NCBI RefSeq assembly: GCF_014137945.1
Contig: NZ_JACGWX010000001.1
Span: 558,001-622,000, forward strand
Source of the DNA: Microcella alkalica
GTDB lineage: Bacteria; Actinomycetota; Actinomycetes; Actinomycetales; Microbacteriaceae
DNA: 64,000 nt
Reading direction: 5' to 3'
Shown: positions 24,660-34,610 of the stretch, in pieces
Numbering within the stretch: position 1 is the stretch's first letter
How the letters are laid out: the number at the start of each line of letters is the position of its first letter
The notes under the pieces: generated by a model
The model's database searches: none
What the model saw: only the letters and a program-made list of their open reading frames with translations
What the model was told of the DNA's origin: nothing
Translations under genes and position numbers: made by a program

Positions 24660-26390
24660 CTACTCGGTCGGGCGGTAGGTGATCGGCAGGCGCCGGTCGC
24701 GACCGAACGCCATCCCCGAGATCTTCGGCCCGATCGCGCCCTGGCGCCGCTTCCACTCGGCGCGATCGACGAGCCCGGTGATGCGGTGCACGATGTCGTG
24801 GTCGTACCCGAGGCCGACGATGTCGTCCTTGCCGAGGTGACGCGTGATGTACGCCTCGAGGACGGCGTCGAGCAGCTCGTACGGCGGCAGGGTGTCCTGG
24901 TCGACCTGGTCGGGGCGCAGCTCGGCGCTCGGCGGCTTCGCGATCGAGTTCTCGGGGATCGGCGGGGTCTCGCCCCGTGCGACGGCGTGCTCGTTCCGCC
25001 AGCGCGCGAGCTCCCAGACGAGCGTCTTCGGGACGTCCTTGATGGGCGCGAATCCGCCGACCGAGTCGCCGTAGATCGTCGAGTACCCGACGGCGAGCTC
25101 GGTCTTGTTGCCGGTCGTGAGCACGAGGTGGCCGTGCATGTTCGACAGCCCCATGAGAATGATGGCCCGGATGCGCGCCTGCAGGTTCTCGGCGGCGATG
25201 CCGTCGAGCGCGAGCTGGGTCTCGACCGGCGCCACGAGGTCGGCGATGGGCTCGACCGAGTAGTGCAGCCCCAGCCGATCGGCGAGCTCGTCGGCGTCGG
25301 ATCGGCTGTGGTCGCTGCTCCAGCGGCTCGGCATGCTCACGCCGTGCACGGCGTCGGCCCCGAGCGCGTCGACGGCGATCGCGGTGCACACCGCCGAGTC
25401 GATGCCGCCGGAGAGCCCGAGGATCACCGTGCGGAACCCGTTCTTGCCGACGTAGTCGCGCACGCCGAGCACGAGCGCGTTCCAGATCTGCTCGCGGTCG
25501 TCGGGCAGCTCGGCCACGTCGCGGGGTAGCTCGGGCTTCGCGGAGTCGGCGGTCGCGATCGCGACGCGGGCGACCGCGGGCGGGAGGGGCGTGTCGGTCG
25601 CGGCCGCGGCATCCACGTCGACGACGAGCAGGTGCTCGGCGAACTGGGGCGCGCGGGCGAGGATGACGCCGTCGCCGTCGACGACGACGCTGTCGCCGTC
25701 GAACACGAGGTCGTCCTGCCCGCCGACGATGTTGACGTAGGCGACGACGGTGTCGGTCTCGACCGCGCGACGCGTGACGAGCGGCAGGCGCACCTCGTCC
25801 TTATCGCGCTCGAAGGGCGAGGCGTTGATGACGACGAGGAGGCCCGCGTCGGCCTTGAGCACGCGGCCGACGGGGCCGCCGTCGCGCCAGAGGTCCTCGC
25901 AGACGATGAGCGCGACGTCGACGTCGCGGATGCGCAGCACGAGCAGCTCGTCCCCCGGGATGAACACGCGGTACTCGTCGAACACCGAGTAGTTGGGCAG
26001 GTGGTGCTTGGCGTAGCGGGCGACGATGCCGCCGCGGTGGAGGACGCTCACGACGTTCTGCGCGATCGCCGTCGGAGCGTTCGAGGTGCCGAGCTCGCGC
26101 GGCGGGTGCGGGCCGTCGGGGTGGCCGACGATGACGACGAGCTCTCCGAGCCCTTCGGCCCCGAGTCGGGCCGCGAGCTCGTGTGCGGCGCGCGTCGCGG
26201 CGGCGAGGAAGGAGGGCCGCGAGGCGAGGTCCTCGATGGGGTAGCCGGTGAGCGCCATCTCGCCCATCGCGAGCAGATCGGCGCCCGCGGCATGAGCCTC
26301 GCGGGCCGCTGCGAGCACCTGCTCGGCATTGCCCCGGAGGTCCCCGACGACGGGGTTGGACTGGCCGAGTGCCAAGCGGAGACGGGGCAT
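24660..26390 (-). CDS. nadE: Glutamine-dependent NAD+ synthetase
   Basis: A 576-residue enzyme making NAD+ from nicotinate adenine dinucleotide. The N-terminal nitrilase-fold glutaminase has the E44-K128-C164 triad ([28 protein letters not shown]) and releases ammonia from glutamine. The C-terminal synthetase domain has the PP-loop SGGIDS (327-332). The two-domain form is usual in actinobacteria. A minus-strand TAGGCT lies 7 nt before the ATG, predicting a leaderless transcript. It is divergent from glnA2. Confidence 0.96.
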   Translation of the reverse strand: MPRLRLALGQSNPVVGDLRGNAEQVLAAAREAHAAGADLLAMGEMALTGYPIEDLASRPSFLAAATRAAHELAARLGAEGLGELVVIVGHPDGPHPPRELGTSNAPTAIAQNVVSVLHRGGIVARYAKHHLPNYSVFDEYRVFIPGDELLVLRIRDVDVALIVCEDLWRDGGPVGRVLKADAGLLVVINASPFERDKDEVRLPLVTRRAVETDTVVAYVNIVGGQDDLVFDGDSVVVDGDGVILARAPQFAEHLLVVDVDAAAATDTPLPPAVARVAIATADSAKPELPRDVAELPDDREQIWNALVLGVRDYVGKNGFRTVILGLSGGIDSAVCTAIAVDALGADAVHGVSMPSRWSSDHSRSDADELADRLGLHYSVEPIADLVAPVETQLALDGIAAENLQARIRAIILMGLSNMHGHLVLTTGNKTELAVGYSTIYGDSVGGFAPIKDVPKTLVWELARWRNEHAVARGETPPIPENSIAKPPSAELRPDQVDQDTLPPYELLDAVLEAYITRHLGKDDIVGLGYDHDIVHRITGLVDRAEWKRRQGAIGPKISGMAFGRDRRLPITYRPTE

Positions 26391-26396
26391 AGCCGG

Positions 26397-26403
26397 TAGC
26401 CTA
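26397..26403. promoter_or_regulatory. Overlapping divergent -10 elements of nadE and glnA2
   Basis: The heptamer TAGCCTA reads TAGCCT on the plus strand (45 nt before the glnA2 ATG) and TAGGCT on the minus strand (7 nt before the nadE ATG). The two promoters would compete for one site. Confidence 0.4.
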
Positions 26404-26446
26404 ACGCTGGGTCCTGGTGGCCCATCCGCCGTCGAGGAAGGGCCCC

Positions 26447-27784
26447 ATGGACAAGCAGCGCGACTTCGTTCTCCGCACGATCGAGGAGCGCGGCGTGAAG
26501 TTCGTCCGGCTGTGGTTCACCGACGTCGTGGGCACCCTCAAGATGGTCGCGATCGCTCCCGCCGAGGTAGAGGGCGCGTTCGCCGAGGGCCTCGGATTCG
26601 ACGGCTCGGCGATCGAGGGCTTCACGCGCGCCTTCGAGGCCGACGTGCTCGCGCACCCCGACCCGACGACGTTCCAGATCCTCCCGTGGCGCGGCGAGGT
26701 CGACCCGACCGCGCGCATGTTCTGCGACATCACGACGCCCGACGGTCAGCCCGCCGCCGCCGACCCGCGGCACGTGCTCAAGCGCGCGCTCGCGAAGGCC
26801 GCCGACCGCGGCTTCACCTTCTACACGCACCCCGAGATCGAGTTCTACCTGCTCAAGAGCAGCAAGTACGGGCCCGAGGGCCCCGAGCCCGTCGACTCGG
26901 CCGGCTACTTCGACAACGTGCCCGGCGGCACGGCGCACGACTTCCGCCGCCGCGCGGTGCGCATGCTGGAGGACCTGGGCATCTCGGTCGAGTTCAGCCA
27001 CCACGAGGCGGGCCCCGGCCAGAACGAGATCGACCTGCGCTACGCCGACGCGCTCACGACGGCCGACAACATCATGACCTTCCGCACGGTCATCAAGGAG
27101 GTCGCGATCGAGCAGGGCGTCTACGCGACGTTCATGCCCAAGCCCCTCGCGAAGCACCCCGGCTCGGGCATGCACACGCACCTGTCGCTCTTCGAGGGCG
27201 ACTCCAACGCATTCTTCGACCCGGCCGGCCAGTACCAGCTCTCGCAGATCGGCCGCCAGTTCGTCGCGGGCATCCTCACGCACGCGCCCGAGATCACCGC
27301 GGTGACCAACCAGTTCGTCAACTCGTACAAGCGGCTGTGGAGCGGCGACGAGGCCCCGAGCTACGTCACGTGGGGCCACAACAACCGCTCGGCGCTCGTC
27401 CGCGTGCCGCTCTACAAGCCCGGCAAGGGGCAGAGCGCGCGCATCGAGTACCGCGGCGTCGACTCGGCTGCGAACCCGTACCTCGCCTACTCGCTGCTGC
27501 TCGCCGCGGGGCTCAAGGGCATCGAGGAGGGCTACGAGCTCCCGCCTGAGGCAGAGAACACCGTGTGGGCGCTCACCGAGGCCGAGCGCCGCGCACTGGG
27601 CTACCAGCCGCTGCCGGCGAGCCTCGACCGCGCGCTCAGCCTCATGGAGAACAGCGAGCTCGTCGCCGAGACGCTGGGCGAACAGGTCTTCAACTACGTG
27701 CTGCTGAACAAGCGCGCGGAGTGGAAGGAGTACCGCGAGCAGGTCACGCCGTACGAGCTCAAGAGCAACCTCGAGATCCTCTAG
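26447..27784 (+). CDS. glnA2: Glutamine synthetase type I paralogue (GlnA2-like)
   Basis: A 445-residue type I glutamine synthetase, ligating ammonia to glutamate with ATP. The Mg/substrate motifs are present: GFDGSAIEGF, HPEIEFYL, SHHEAGPGQNEIDLRY, MPKPLAKHPGSGMHTHLSLF and the arginine-rich RIEYRGVDSAANPYLA. It is shorter than GlnA1 and belongs with the actinobacterial GlnA2 form, which lies next to glnE in mycobacteria and Streptomyces. Paralogues in this group may use other amines, so the substrate is not certain. The start (MDKQRDFVL) has GAGGAAGG upstream. glnE follows after 30 bp. Confidence 0.92.
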   Translation: MDKQRDFVLRTIEERGVKFVRLWFTDVVGTLKMVAIAPAEVEGAFAEGLGFDGSAIEGFTRAFEADVLAHPDPTTFQILPWRGEVDPTARMFCDITTPDGQPAAADPRHVLKRALAKAADRGFTFYTHPEIEFYLLKSSKYGPEGPEPVDSAGYFDNVPGGTAHDFRRRAVRMLEDLGISVEFSHHEAGPGQNEIDLRYADALTTADNIMTFRTVIKEVAIEQGVYATFMPKPLAKHPGSGMHTHLSLFEGDSNAFFDPAGQYQLSQIGRQFVAGILTHAPEITAVTNQFVNSYKRLWSGDEAPSYVTWGHNNRSALVRVPLYKPGKGQSARIEYRGVDSAANPYLAYSLLLAAGLKGIEEGYELPPEAENTVWALTEAERRALGYQPLPASLDRALSLMENSELVAETLGEQVFNYVLLNKRAEWKEYREQVTPYELKSNLEIL

Positions 27785-27814
27785 CTCACCGCGCGCTCCG
27801 CGCTCCCGCACCCC

Positions 27815-30733
27815 ATGACGCGCTCACCGCTGACGCTCTCGGCCATCGCCCGGCTCGGGTTCACCGAGCTGAGCGAGGCGCGCGACGGCCTCGACGGCTA
27901 CGAGGAGCACCTCGAGGCCTTCGGGCTCGCCGCCGACCCCGACCGCGCGCTGCGGTCGCTGCGACGCCTGCACGAGCAGCACGGGGATGCCGTGGCCGCC
28001 GCTCTCGGCGACGCCGACTGGGCGAGGCGCCTGATCCGCGCGCTCGGCGCGAGCGACGGGTTGTTCGACTTCCTCCGCCGCCGTCCCGGCCAGCTGAGCG
28101 CGCTGCGCGATCCGCTGCCCGAGCCCCTGACGGCCCTCGGGTACCGCGATGACCTGCGCGCAGCGGTCGTCCCGCACGCCGGCGACGCCGCGGTCGTGGC
28201 CCTGCGCGTCCGCTACCGGCACCACCTGCTGCGCCTCGCGGTGTGGGATCTCGAGCACCCCGACCCCCTCTCGGCGATGCCGCGCGTCGGCGCGGCCCTC
28301 GCCGACCTCGCGGGCGCGGTTCTCGACGCGGCCCTCGACGTCGCTCGGCGCGAGATCGCCTTCCCCGCCGATGACGTCGCGCGCACGCGGCTCGCGATCA
28401 TCGGCATGGGCAAGTGCGGGGCGAGCGAGCTCAACTACCTCAGCGACGTCGACGTCATCTACGTCGCGGAGGGCTCCTCCGGCCTGGAGACCTCGCGGGC
28501 CGTGGAGATCGCGACGCGACTCGCGCAGGGGACGGCCCGGGGCATCCAGGAGCCGGCGATCGAGCCGCCGCTGTGGGAGGTCGACGCGAACCTGCGGCCC
28601 GAGGGCAAGGACGGCGCGCTCGTCCGCTCGCTCGACTCGCACCGCGCCTACTACGGGCGCTGGGCCAAGAACTGGGAGTTCCAGGCGCTCCTCAAAGCCC
28701 GCCCGATCGCGGGGGACGCGGAGCTCGGCGAGGAGTACCTCGGGGTCGTGTCGCCACTCGTCTGGCAGAGCTCGCAGCGCGAGGGCTTCGTGGAGTCGGT
28801 GCAGGCGATGCGAGAGCGCGTGACCGCGCACATCCCCGCCGATGAGGTCGATGTGCAGCTCAAGCTCGGCCCTGGCGGTCTGCGCGACGTCGAGTTCACG
28901 ATCCAGCTGCTGCAGCTCGTGCACGGGCACCTCGACGACTCGGTGCGCGAGCGGTCGACGATCGATGCGCTCGCGGCTCTCGCCGAGCGCGGCTACATCG
29001 GTCGCGCGGAGGCCGCCGAGTTCTCGAGCGACTACCGCCTGCTGCGCGTCATCGAGCACCGACTGCAGCTCGACGGCCTGCGGCGCACGCACCTCATGCC
29101 GCGCGAACCCGAGAAGCTGCGCGTCCTCGCCCGCGCGACGGGCTTCCTCGCGACCGCCGAGGAGCTCACTGTGCGGTGGCAGCGAACGAGGCTCGCGGTG
29201 CGCTCGCTGCATGAGCGGCTCTTCTACCGGCCGCTCCTGTCGGCGGTCGCCGCGCTTCCCGAGGAGGGCTTCGCTCTCACGAGCGAGCAGGCCGAGGCGC
29301 GCCTGCGCGCGATCGGCTTCGTCGACCCGCGCGGCGCTCTGCACCACATCGCCGCGCTCACGACCGGCGTCTCGCGCAGCGCGCAGATCCAGCGCACGCT
29401 CCTCCCGGTCATCCTGAAGTGGCTCGCCGACGGCGCCGACCCCGACTACGGCCTGCTCGCCTTCCGCCGCCTGAGCGACGACCTCGGCGAGGCGTACTGG
29501 TTCCTGCGGATGCTGCGCGACTCGAGCGGCGCCGCCCAGCGGCTCACGAACGTGCTTGCGGCCTCGCGCTACGTGGGCGGGCTCTTCGAGCGCATCCCGG
29601 AGGGTGCCGCGTGGCTCGAGAACGAGGAGGAGCTGCGCCCTCGTCCGCTCGAGGCCCTCCTGGACGAGATGCGGGCGACGCTCGCTCGTCACGCCGACGA
29701 CGTCGAGGGCGCGGCGAAGGCGCTTCGCACCGCGCGCCGCAGGGAGATCCTTCGCACGGCCCTCGCGGGCATCCTCGACGTCATCACCGTCGAGGAGCTC
29801 GGGGTCGCGCTGAGCGACATCACGACGACCCTCCTGACCGGAGCGCTGTCGCTCGCGCACCGCTACGGCGACGGCATCGAGTTCGCGATCGTCGGCATGG
29901 GCCGCTACGGCGGGCGCGAGCTGGGCTTCGGGTCCGACGCCGACGTCATGTACGTCTACCGCGACGCGGGCGCGGGGGAGGACGCGCAGAAGCGCGCCGA
30001 GCAGGTCGTGCGCGATCTCGTCCGCCTGACGGAGGACATCCGCCTGCCGTTCGACCTCGACGCCGGCCTGCGTCCCGAGGGACGCAACGGCGTGATCGTG
30101 CGCTCGCTCGACTCGTACCGCGCGTACTACGAGCGCTGGTCGCTCGCCTGGGAGGCCCAGGCCCTCCTGCGGGCGGAGGTCGTCGCCGGCGACGAGGGGC
30201 TCTCCACCGCGTTCACGGAGCTCGCCGACACGGTGCGGTACCCGGCCTCCTTCAGCGAGGCGGATGCCCGTGAGGTGCGCCGCATCAAGGCCCGCGTCGA
30301 GTCGGAGCGGCTTCCGCAGGCAGCCGACCCCGCGCGCCACCTCAAGCTCGGCCGCGGATCGCTCAGCGATGTCGAGTGGTTCGTCCAGCTCGTGCAGCTC
30401 CAGCACGCGGCCGCGACGCCCGGCCTTCGCACGACCTCGACGCTCGGTGCTCTCGCGGCAGGGGTGGAGGCCGGTCTCATCCCGCAGCGCGACGCGGACC
30501 GACTGCGCGACGCATGGATCATCGCCTCCCGGGCCCGCTCGGCGATGACGCTGTGGACGGCGAAAACCGCCGACGTCCTGCCGACCGATCGGCGTCAGCT
30601 CGACGGCGTCGCGCGTCTCATGGGGTACGGTCCCGGCGGAGCCGCGCCACTCGAGGAGGACTACCTGCGCACGACGCGCCTCGCCCGCCAGGTGTTCGAG
30701 CGCGGCTTCTACGCCGCGCCGCCGACCGCCTGA
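27815..30733 (+). CDS. glnE: Bifunctional glutamine synthetase adenylyltransferase/deadenylase
   Basis: A 972-residue regulator enzyme that adds AMP to, and removes it from, a Tyr of glutamine synthetase according to nitrogen status. Two nucleotidyltransferase halves are visible: GMGKCGASELNYLSDVDVIYV around residue 197 and GMGRYGGRELGFGSDADVMYV around residue 694. Each is followed by the helical segment with a 'LRPEG' block (NLRPEGKDG; GLRPEGRNG). The ATG at 27815 has only a weak ribosome site, suggesting coupling to glnA2. A strong hairpin follows the stop codon. Its likely target, the Tyr of GlnA1, is encoded convergently next door. Confidence 0.96.
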   Translation: MTRSPLTLSAIARLGFTELSEARDGLDGYEEHLEAFGLAADPDRALRSLRRLHEQHGDAVAAALGDADWARRLIRALGASDGLFDFLRRRPGQLSALRDPLPEPLTALGYRDDLRAAVVPHAGDAAVVALRVRYRHHLLRLAVWDLEHPDPLSAMPRVGAALADLAGAVLDAALDVARREIAFPADDVARTRLAIIGMGKCGASELNYLSDVDVIYVAEGSSGLETSRAVEIATRLAQGTARGIQEPAIEPPLWEVDANLRPEGKDGALVRSLDSHRAYYGRWAKNWEFQALLKARPIAGDAELGEEYLGVVSPLVWQSSQREGFVESVQAMRERVTAHIPADEVDVQLKLGPGGLRDVEFTIQLLQLVHGHLDDSVRERSTIDALAALAERGYIGRAEAAEFSSDYRLLRVIEHRLQLDGLRRTHLMPREPEKLRVLARATGFLATAEELTVRWQRTRLAVRSLHERLFYRPLLSAVAALPEEGFALTSEQAEARLRAIGFVDPRGALHHIAALTTGVSRSAQIQRTLLPVILKWLADGADPDYGLLAFRRLSDDLGEAYWFLRMLRDSSGAAQRLTNVLAASRYVGGLFERIPEGAAWLENEEELRPRPLEALLDEMRATLARHADDVEGAAKALRTARRREILRTALAGILDVITVEELGVALSDITTTLLTGALSLAHRYGDGIEFAIVGMGRYGGRELGFGSDADVMYVYRDAGAGEDAQKRAEQVVRDLVRLTEDIRLPFDLDAGLRPEGRNGVIVRSLDSYRAYYERWSLAWEAQALLRAEVVAGDEGLSTAFTELADTVRYPASFSEADAREVRRIKARVESERLPQAADPARHLKLGRGSLSDVEWFVQLVQLQHAAATPGLRTTSTLGALAAGVEAGLIPQRDADRLRDAWIIASRARSAMTLWTAKTADVLPTDRRQLDGVARLMGYGPGGAAPLEEDYLRTTRLARQVFERGFYAAPPTA

Positions 30734-30760
30734 TCGTCGGGACGGCGCCGCGAACGCCAC

Positions 30761-30795
30761 GAGGGCCGCACCCGCGCGATGCGGATGCGGCCCTC
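30761..30795. terminator. Bidirectional terminator between glnE and glnA1
   Basis: A perfect 10-bp inverted repeat, GAGGGCCGCA (30761-30770) and TGCGGCCCTC (30786-30795), with a 15-nt loop, lies midway between the two convergent stop codons. There is no T-tract, as is common in high-GC genomes. Confidence 0.75.
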
Positions 30796-30826
30796 GGACG
30801 CTGTGTTGCGGGTGGTGCAGGAGCGA

Positions 30827-32251
30827 CTAGACCGAGAAGTACAGCTCGTACTCGAACGGGTGCGGGCGCTGCGCGAAGGGGAGGAGCTCCTTCTCGCGCT
30901 TGTAGTCGATCCAGGTCTCGATGAGGTCCTTCGTGAACACGCCGCCCGCGAGCAGGAAGTCGTGGTCGGCCTCGAGCGCCGTGAGCGCCGCCTCGAGCGA
31001 GGCGGGAGCCTGCGGGATCGTCTTGGCCTCCTCGGGCGGGAGCTCGTAGAGGTCCTTGTCGACGGGCTCGTGCGGCTCGATCTTGTTGATGATGCCGTCG
31101 ATGCCGGCCATCATCTGCGCGGCGAACGCGAGGTACGGGTTGCTCGCCGCGTCGGGGGCGCGGAACTCGATGCGCTTGGCCTTCGGGTTCGTGCCCGTGA
31201 TCGGGATGCGGATCGCGGCCGAGCGGTTGCCCGCCGAGTACACGAGGTTGACGGGCGCCTCGAAGCCGGGGATCAGACGGCGGTACGAGTTGACCGAGGG
31301 GTTCGTGAACGCCATGACTGCGGGGGCGTGCTTGAGCAGCCCGCCGATGTACCAGCGCGCGGTGTCCGACAGGCCGCCGTAGCCGGCCTCGTCGTAGAAC
31401 AGCGGCTTGCCGTCGTTCCAGAGCGACTGGTGGGTGTGCATGCCCGAGCCGTTGTCGCCCATGAGCGGCTTCGGCATGAAGGTCGCGACCTTGCCCCACT
31501 CGGAGGCAGTGTTCTTGACGATGTACTTGAACTTCAGGATGTCGTCCGCGGCCGAGACCATCGTGTCGAACTTGTAGTTGATCTCGCCCTGGCCCGCGGT
31601 GCCTACCTCGTGGTGGCTGCGCTCGACCTCGAGGCCCGCCTCCATGAGCTTGACGACGATGTCGTCGCGCATGTCGGCGTGCTGGTCGACGGGGGAGACG
31701 GGGAAGTAGCCGCCCTTGTACGGGGTCTTGTTGGCGAGGTTGCCGCCCTCCTCGACGCGGCCGGAGTTCCAGGCGGCCTCGCTCGAGTCGACCTCGTAGA
31801 AGCTCTTGTTCTGCTTCACCTCGTAGCGCACGTCGTCGAAGATGTAGAACTCGGCCTCGGGGGCGAAGAACGCGGTGTCGGCGATGCCGGTCGAGGCGAG
31901 GAACTTCTCGGCCTTCTGGGCCACCTGGCGCGGGTCGCGGCCGTAGATCTCGCCGTTGCGGGGGTTGTAGATGTCGAAGACCATGATGAGCGTGCGCTCG
32001 GCCCGGAAGGGGTCGACGTACGCCGTCGACACGTCGGGGATGAGCTGCAGGTCCGACTCGTGGATCGACTGGAAGCCGCGGATGGACGAGCCATCGAACA
32101 GCTGCCCGACGGTGAAGAAGTCCTCGTCGACGCTGGCAGCAGGGATGTTGAAGTGCTGCTGCACGCCGGGGAGGTCGGTGAAGCGGATGTCGAGGAACTT
32201 GACGTCCGTGTCCTTGATGAACTTCAGGACCTCGGAAGAATCACTGAACAT
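30827..32251 (-). CDS. glnA: Glutamine synthetase type I (GlnA1), main nitrogen-assimilating form
   Basis: A 474-residue dodecameric glutamine synthetase. Family motifs include [69 protein letters not shown] and [16 protein letters not shown]. The adenylylation target is visible as Y402 in [10 protein letters not shown], so GlnE can control it. I start it at 32251 ([12 protein letters not shown]), the standard N-terminus; 14 more upstream residues are not conserved. A four-half-site GlnR operator lies 68-105 bp upstream, so transcription is likely controlled by GlnR in response to nitrogen. Confidence 0.97.
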   Translation of the reverse strand: MFSDSSEVLKFIKDTDVKFLDIRFTDLPGVQQHFNIPAASVDEDFFTVGQLFDGSSIRGFQSIHESDLQLIPDVSTAYVDPFRAERTLIMVFDIYNPRNGEIYGRDPRQVAQKAEKFLASTGIADTAFFAPEAEFYIFDDVRYEVKQNKSFYEVDSSEAAWNSGRVEEGGNLANKTPYKGGYFPVSPVDQHADMRDDIVVKLMEAGLEVERSHHEVGTAGQGEINYKFDTMVSAADDILKFKYIVKNTASEWGKVATFMPKPLMGDNGSGMHTHQSLWNDGKPLFYDEAGYGGLSDTARWYIGGLLKHAPAVMAFTNPSVNSYRRLIPGFEAPVNLVYSAGNRSAAIRIPITGTNPKAKRIEFRAPDAASNPYLAFAAQMMAGIDGIINKIEPHEPVDKDLYELPPEEAKTIPQAPASLEAALTALEADHDFLLAGGVFTKDLIETWIDYKREKELLPFAQRPHPFEYELYFSV

Positions 32252-32302
32252 GTGATGGTCTCCTGGGTAGGTACCGGTCGGCTGCGAGCGCAACCGAGGA
32301 TG

Positions 32303-32356
32303 ACGTTACGGGGCGGGCATTTCCCCGCGGTGTCCCGATTGTTTCGGGGATGTTAC
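32303..32356 (-). promoter_or_regulatory. GlnR-type operator and -10 element of glnA1
   Basis: Read on the minus strand, four half-sites are spaced by exactly 6 nt: GTAAC (32352-32356), GAAAC (32341-32345), GACAC (32330-32334) and GAAAT (32319-32323). This is the known actinobacterial GlnR pattern gTnAC-n6-GaAAC repeated twice. TAACGT (32303-32308) just downstream is a candidate -10, so the operator covers the -35 region and upstream. glnR itself is not in the window. Confidence 0.85.
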
Positions 32357-32390
32357 GCGCCTTCGGGGCGCGCCGGTCGGGCCAGGATGC

Positions 32391-33407
32391 TCAGCCGACG
32401 GCCTGCGCGAAGCCCGCGCTCGGCTCCGCGAGCCCGCGCAGAGCATCCGGGATCTCGCGTCCCTTCGCGACCATCGACTGCGCCCACAGGCGCCCGGCCC
32501 GGTAGCTCGAGCGCACGAGCGGCCCGGCGAGGACGCCGAGGAATCCGATCTCATCCGCCTCGGCCTTGATCTCGACGAACTCCTGCGGCTTCACCCAGCG
32601 GTCGATGGGGTGGTGGCGCGGCGTCGGGCGCAGGTACTGCGTGATCGTGACGATGTCGGTGCCCGCGTGGTGCAGGTCGCGCAACGCCTGGCTGACCTCC
32701 TCGCGCGTCTCGCCCATGCCGAGGATGAGGTTCGACTTGGTGATGAGGCCGAAGTCGCGCGCCTGCGTGATGACATCGAGCGAGCGGTCGTACCGGAAGG
32801 CCGGTCGGATGCGCTTGAAGATGCGCGGCACCGTTTCGACGTTGTGCGCGAAGACCTCGGGCCGCGACTCGAACACGACGCGCAGCAGCTCCGGGTTGCC
32901 GCTGAAGTCGGTCGCGAGGATCTCCACGCCCGTGCCGGGGTTTAGCTCGTGGATCATCCGGACCGTCTCTGCATGCAGCCATGCGCCCTCATCGGGCAGG
33001 TCGTCGCGCGCGACGCCCGTGACGGTCGCGTAGCGGAGGTTCATCTCGCGCACGCTCTCGGCGACGCGTCGCGGCTCGTCGCGGTCGTAGTCGGCGGGCT
33101 TGCCGGTGTCGATCTGGCAGAAGTCGCAACGGCGGGTGCACTGGCTGCCGCCGATGAGGAAGGTGGCCTCGCGGTCCTCCCAGCACTCGTAGATGTTGGG
33201 GCAGCCCGCCTCCTGGCACACCGTGTGGAGCTGCTTCTCTCCGACGAGGGCGCGCAGCTCGGTGTACTCCGGGCCCATCTTCGCCCGCGTCTTGATCCAC
33301 TCCGGCTTCTTCTCGATCGGGGTCTGCGCGTTGCGCACCTCGAGGCGCAGCATCTTGCGGCCCTCGCCGGGGTGGGTGGGGCTTGTGGTCGCGTCGAGGG
33401 CGGTCAT
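32391..33407 (-). CDS. lipA: Lipoyl synthase
   Basis: A 338-residue radical-SAM enzyme that inserts two sulfur atoms into protein-bound octanoyl chains to make lipoyl groups. Both iron-sulfur motifs are complete: the auxiliary cluster C64, C69, C75 ([12 protein letters not shown]) and the radical-SAM CxxxCxxC at C90, C94, C97 (CTRRCDFC). The ATG at 33407 overlaps the lipB stop by 4 bp, so the two are coupled. Products are needed by the E2 subunit encoded near 37-38.6 kb. Confidence 0.97.
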   Translation of the reverse strand: MTALDATTSPTHPGEGRKMLRLEVRNAQTPIEKKPEWIKTRAKMGPEYTELRALVGEKQLHTVCQEAGCPNIYECWEDREATFLIGGSQCTRRCDFCQIDTGKPADYDRDEPRRVAESVREMNLRYATVTGVARDDLPDEGAWLHAETVRMIHELNPGTGVEILATDFSGNPELLRVVFESRPEVFAHNVETVPRIFKRIRPAFRYDRSLDVITQARDFGLITKSNLILGMGETREEVSQALRDLHHAGTDIVTITQYLRPTPRHHPIDRWVKPQEFVEIKAEADEIGFLGVLAGPLVRSSYRAGRLWAQSMVAKGREIPDALRGLAEPSAGFAQAVG

Positions 33408-34069
33408 GCGGGGACTCCTTGGTCCTGGAGGGCGGGCACGCCGACGCGCGCGTGGACGAGCGGCCCGAAGCGCCGCTGGATGAGGGGGGCGACGTCCGCC
33501 GGGGTGACGGTACGACCGAGTTCGCGGGAGACGCTCGTGACGTTCGCGTCGGCGAGACCGCACGCGACGATGCGCTCGTAGGCCTCGAAGCCGTTGGAGC
33601 AGTTGAGCGCGAATCCGTGCATCGTCACGGCGCTCGCGACGCGGATTCCGATCGCCGCGATCTTGTCGGTGCCGCGCAGCCAGACTCCGGATCGGCCGGC
33701 GACGCGCTCGGCGCCGACGACGCCCAGGTCCTCGAGGACGGCGATGAGCATCCCCTCGAGGGCGCGCACGTAGGCGACGACGTCGACCGGCTCGGCGAGG
33801 CGGATGATCGGATACCCGACGAGCTGGCCGGGGCCGTGCCAGGTGATCTTGCCGCCGCGGTCGACGTCGATGACGGGGGAGCCGTCGACGGGCCGCTCGT
33901 GCGGCTCGGTGCGCTTGCCGGCGGTGTACACGCTCTCGTGCTCGAGCAGGAGGACGGAATCGGGCGCCCGGCCCTCGACGACGGCGGCGTGCAGAGCACG
34001 CTGCTGCTCGAGAACCGACAGATACGGCACGGAGTTGGCGCTTAGCCCCGTGTCGACGTAGTCGATCAC
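33404..34069 (-). CDS. lipB: Octanoyl-ACP:protein N-octanoyltransferase
   Basis: Moves octanoate from octanoyl-ACP to the lipoyl domain lysine of E2 proteins, before LipA acts. The 221-residue protein has [18 protein letters not shown], the catalytic K136 ([10 protein letters not shown]) and C157 (HGFALNCSN). I chose GTG at 34069 because minus-strand TACACT lies 6 nt upstream, fitting the leaderless pattern; a GTG at 34093 would add eight residues. It heads a lipB-lipA operon. Confidence 0.93.
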   Translation of the reverse strand: MIDYVDTGLSANSVPYLSVLEQQRALHAAVVEGRAPDSVLLLEHESVYTAGKRTEPHERPVDGSPVIDVDRGGKITWHGPGQLVGYPIIRLAEPVDVVAYVRALEGMLIAVLEDLGVVGAERVAGRSGVWLRGTDKIAAIGIRVASAVTMHGFALNCSNGFEAYERIVACGLADANVTSVSRELGRTVTPADVAPLIQRRFGPLVHARVGVPALQDQGVPA

Positions 34070-34075
34070 GTCGCC

Positions 34076-34081
34076 AGTGTA
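34076..34081 (-). promoter_or_regulatory. -10 hexamer TACACT, predicted leaderless promoter of lipB-lipA
   Basis: TACACT on the minus strand ends 6 nt before the lipB GTG at 34069. It supports that start over the upstream GTG. Confidence 0.42.
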
Positions 34082-34155
34082 CGCCGCCGTCACCTGCTGT
34101 CAGACGAACGGATGCTCCGCGCCGGCTGTGCGTGTTCGCCCAGCCGCACCCCGCC

Positions 34156-34161
34156 TAGGAT
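34156..34161 (+). promoter_or_regulatory. -10 hexamer TAGGAT of the RDD gene
   Basis: TAGGAT ends 7 nt before the GTG at 34169, again predicting a leaderless mRNA. Confidence 0.42.
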
Positions 34162-34168
34162 CGGAGCC

Positions 34169-34573
34169 GTGCCCGAGACCCCGCCCGCCTTCCCGCAGTG
34201 GCCCGGCCAGCACCTCGGTCTCCCCGAGTCCGGGCCGCGCTCGATCGCCCGCTACGGCCGCCGCCTCGCCGCAGTCGCGATCGACTGGGGACTCGCGGTC
34301 CTGATCGCCGTCGCGTTCTTCGACTACGACGCGCTCGTCCTCCAGGGGCTCTTCGTCGCGCTGCAGATCCTGCCGCTCGTGCTCGTCAACGCGAGCATCG
34401 GGCACCTGCTCCTCGGGTTGCGCCTGCAGCGCATCGAGGGGGGCCGGCTGGGAGTCTGGAGGCCCATAGTGCGGTCTCTGCTGCTCGGGCTCGTGATCCC
34501 CGCGCTCATCGTGGACAACGACCAGCGCGGTCTGCACGATCGCGCGGTTCGCACGATCCTTCTGCGCCGCTGA
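34169..34573 (+). CDS. RDD family membrane protein
   Basis: A 134-residue membrane protein. The RDD signature is present: RYGRRLAAVAIDWGLAVLIA at residues ~31-50 with the conserved Arg and Asp, then hydrophobic segments at ~60-85 and ~105-120, and a C-terminal DNDQRGLHDRAVRTILL with the second conserved Asp/Arg group. RDD proteins are small integral membrane proteins, some linked to sodium/proton exchange; no specific role can be given here. The GTG start follows TAGGAT and a weak GGAG. The gene is divergent from lipB and convergent with the DUF4191 gene. Confidence 0.88.
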   Translation: MPETPPAFPQWPGQHLGLPESGPRSIARYGRRLAAVAIDWGLAVLIAVAFFDYDALVLQGLFVALQILPLVLVNASIGHLLLGLRLQRIEGGRLGVWRPIVRSLLLGLVIPALIVDNDQRGLHDRAVRTILLRR

Positions 34574-34610
34574 CGAGGAGCGACCCTCGCCGCGGGGGCG
34601 GCGCGTCAGC
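34569..34610. terminator. Bidirectional hairpin containing both convergent stop codons
   Basis: Outer arms GCTGACG (34569-34575) and CGTCAGC (34604-34610) enclose an inner stem CGCCGC/GCGGCG (34588-34593 and 34598-34603). The TGA of the RDD gene and the TGA of the DUF4191 gene lie within the two outer arms, so the palindrome serves as coding end and probable terminator for both. Confidence 0.6.

Noticed and set aside
27824-30760. A 978-residue minus-strand open frame opposite glnE
   Set aside because: glnE has both nucleotidyltransferase domains and correct length on the plus strand; the antisense frame is low-complexity.
26447-32251. One of the two glutamine synthetases being a pseudogene
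   Set aside because: Both are full length with intact metal and substrate motifs. They belong to known GlnA2-like and GlnA1-like groups.
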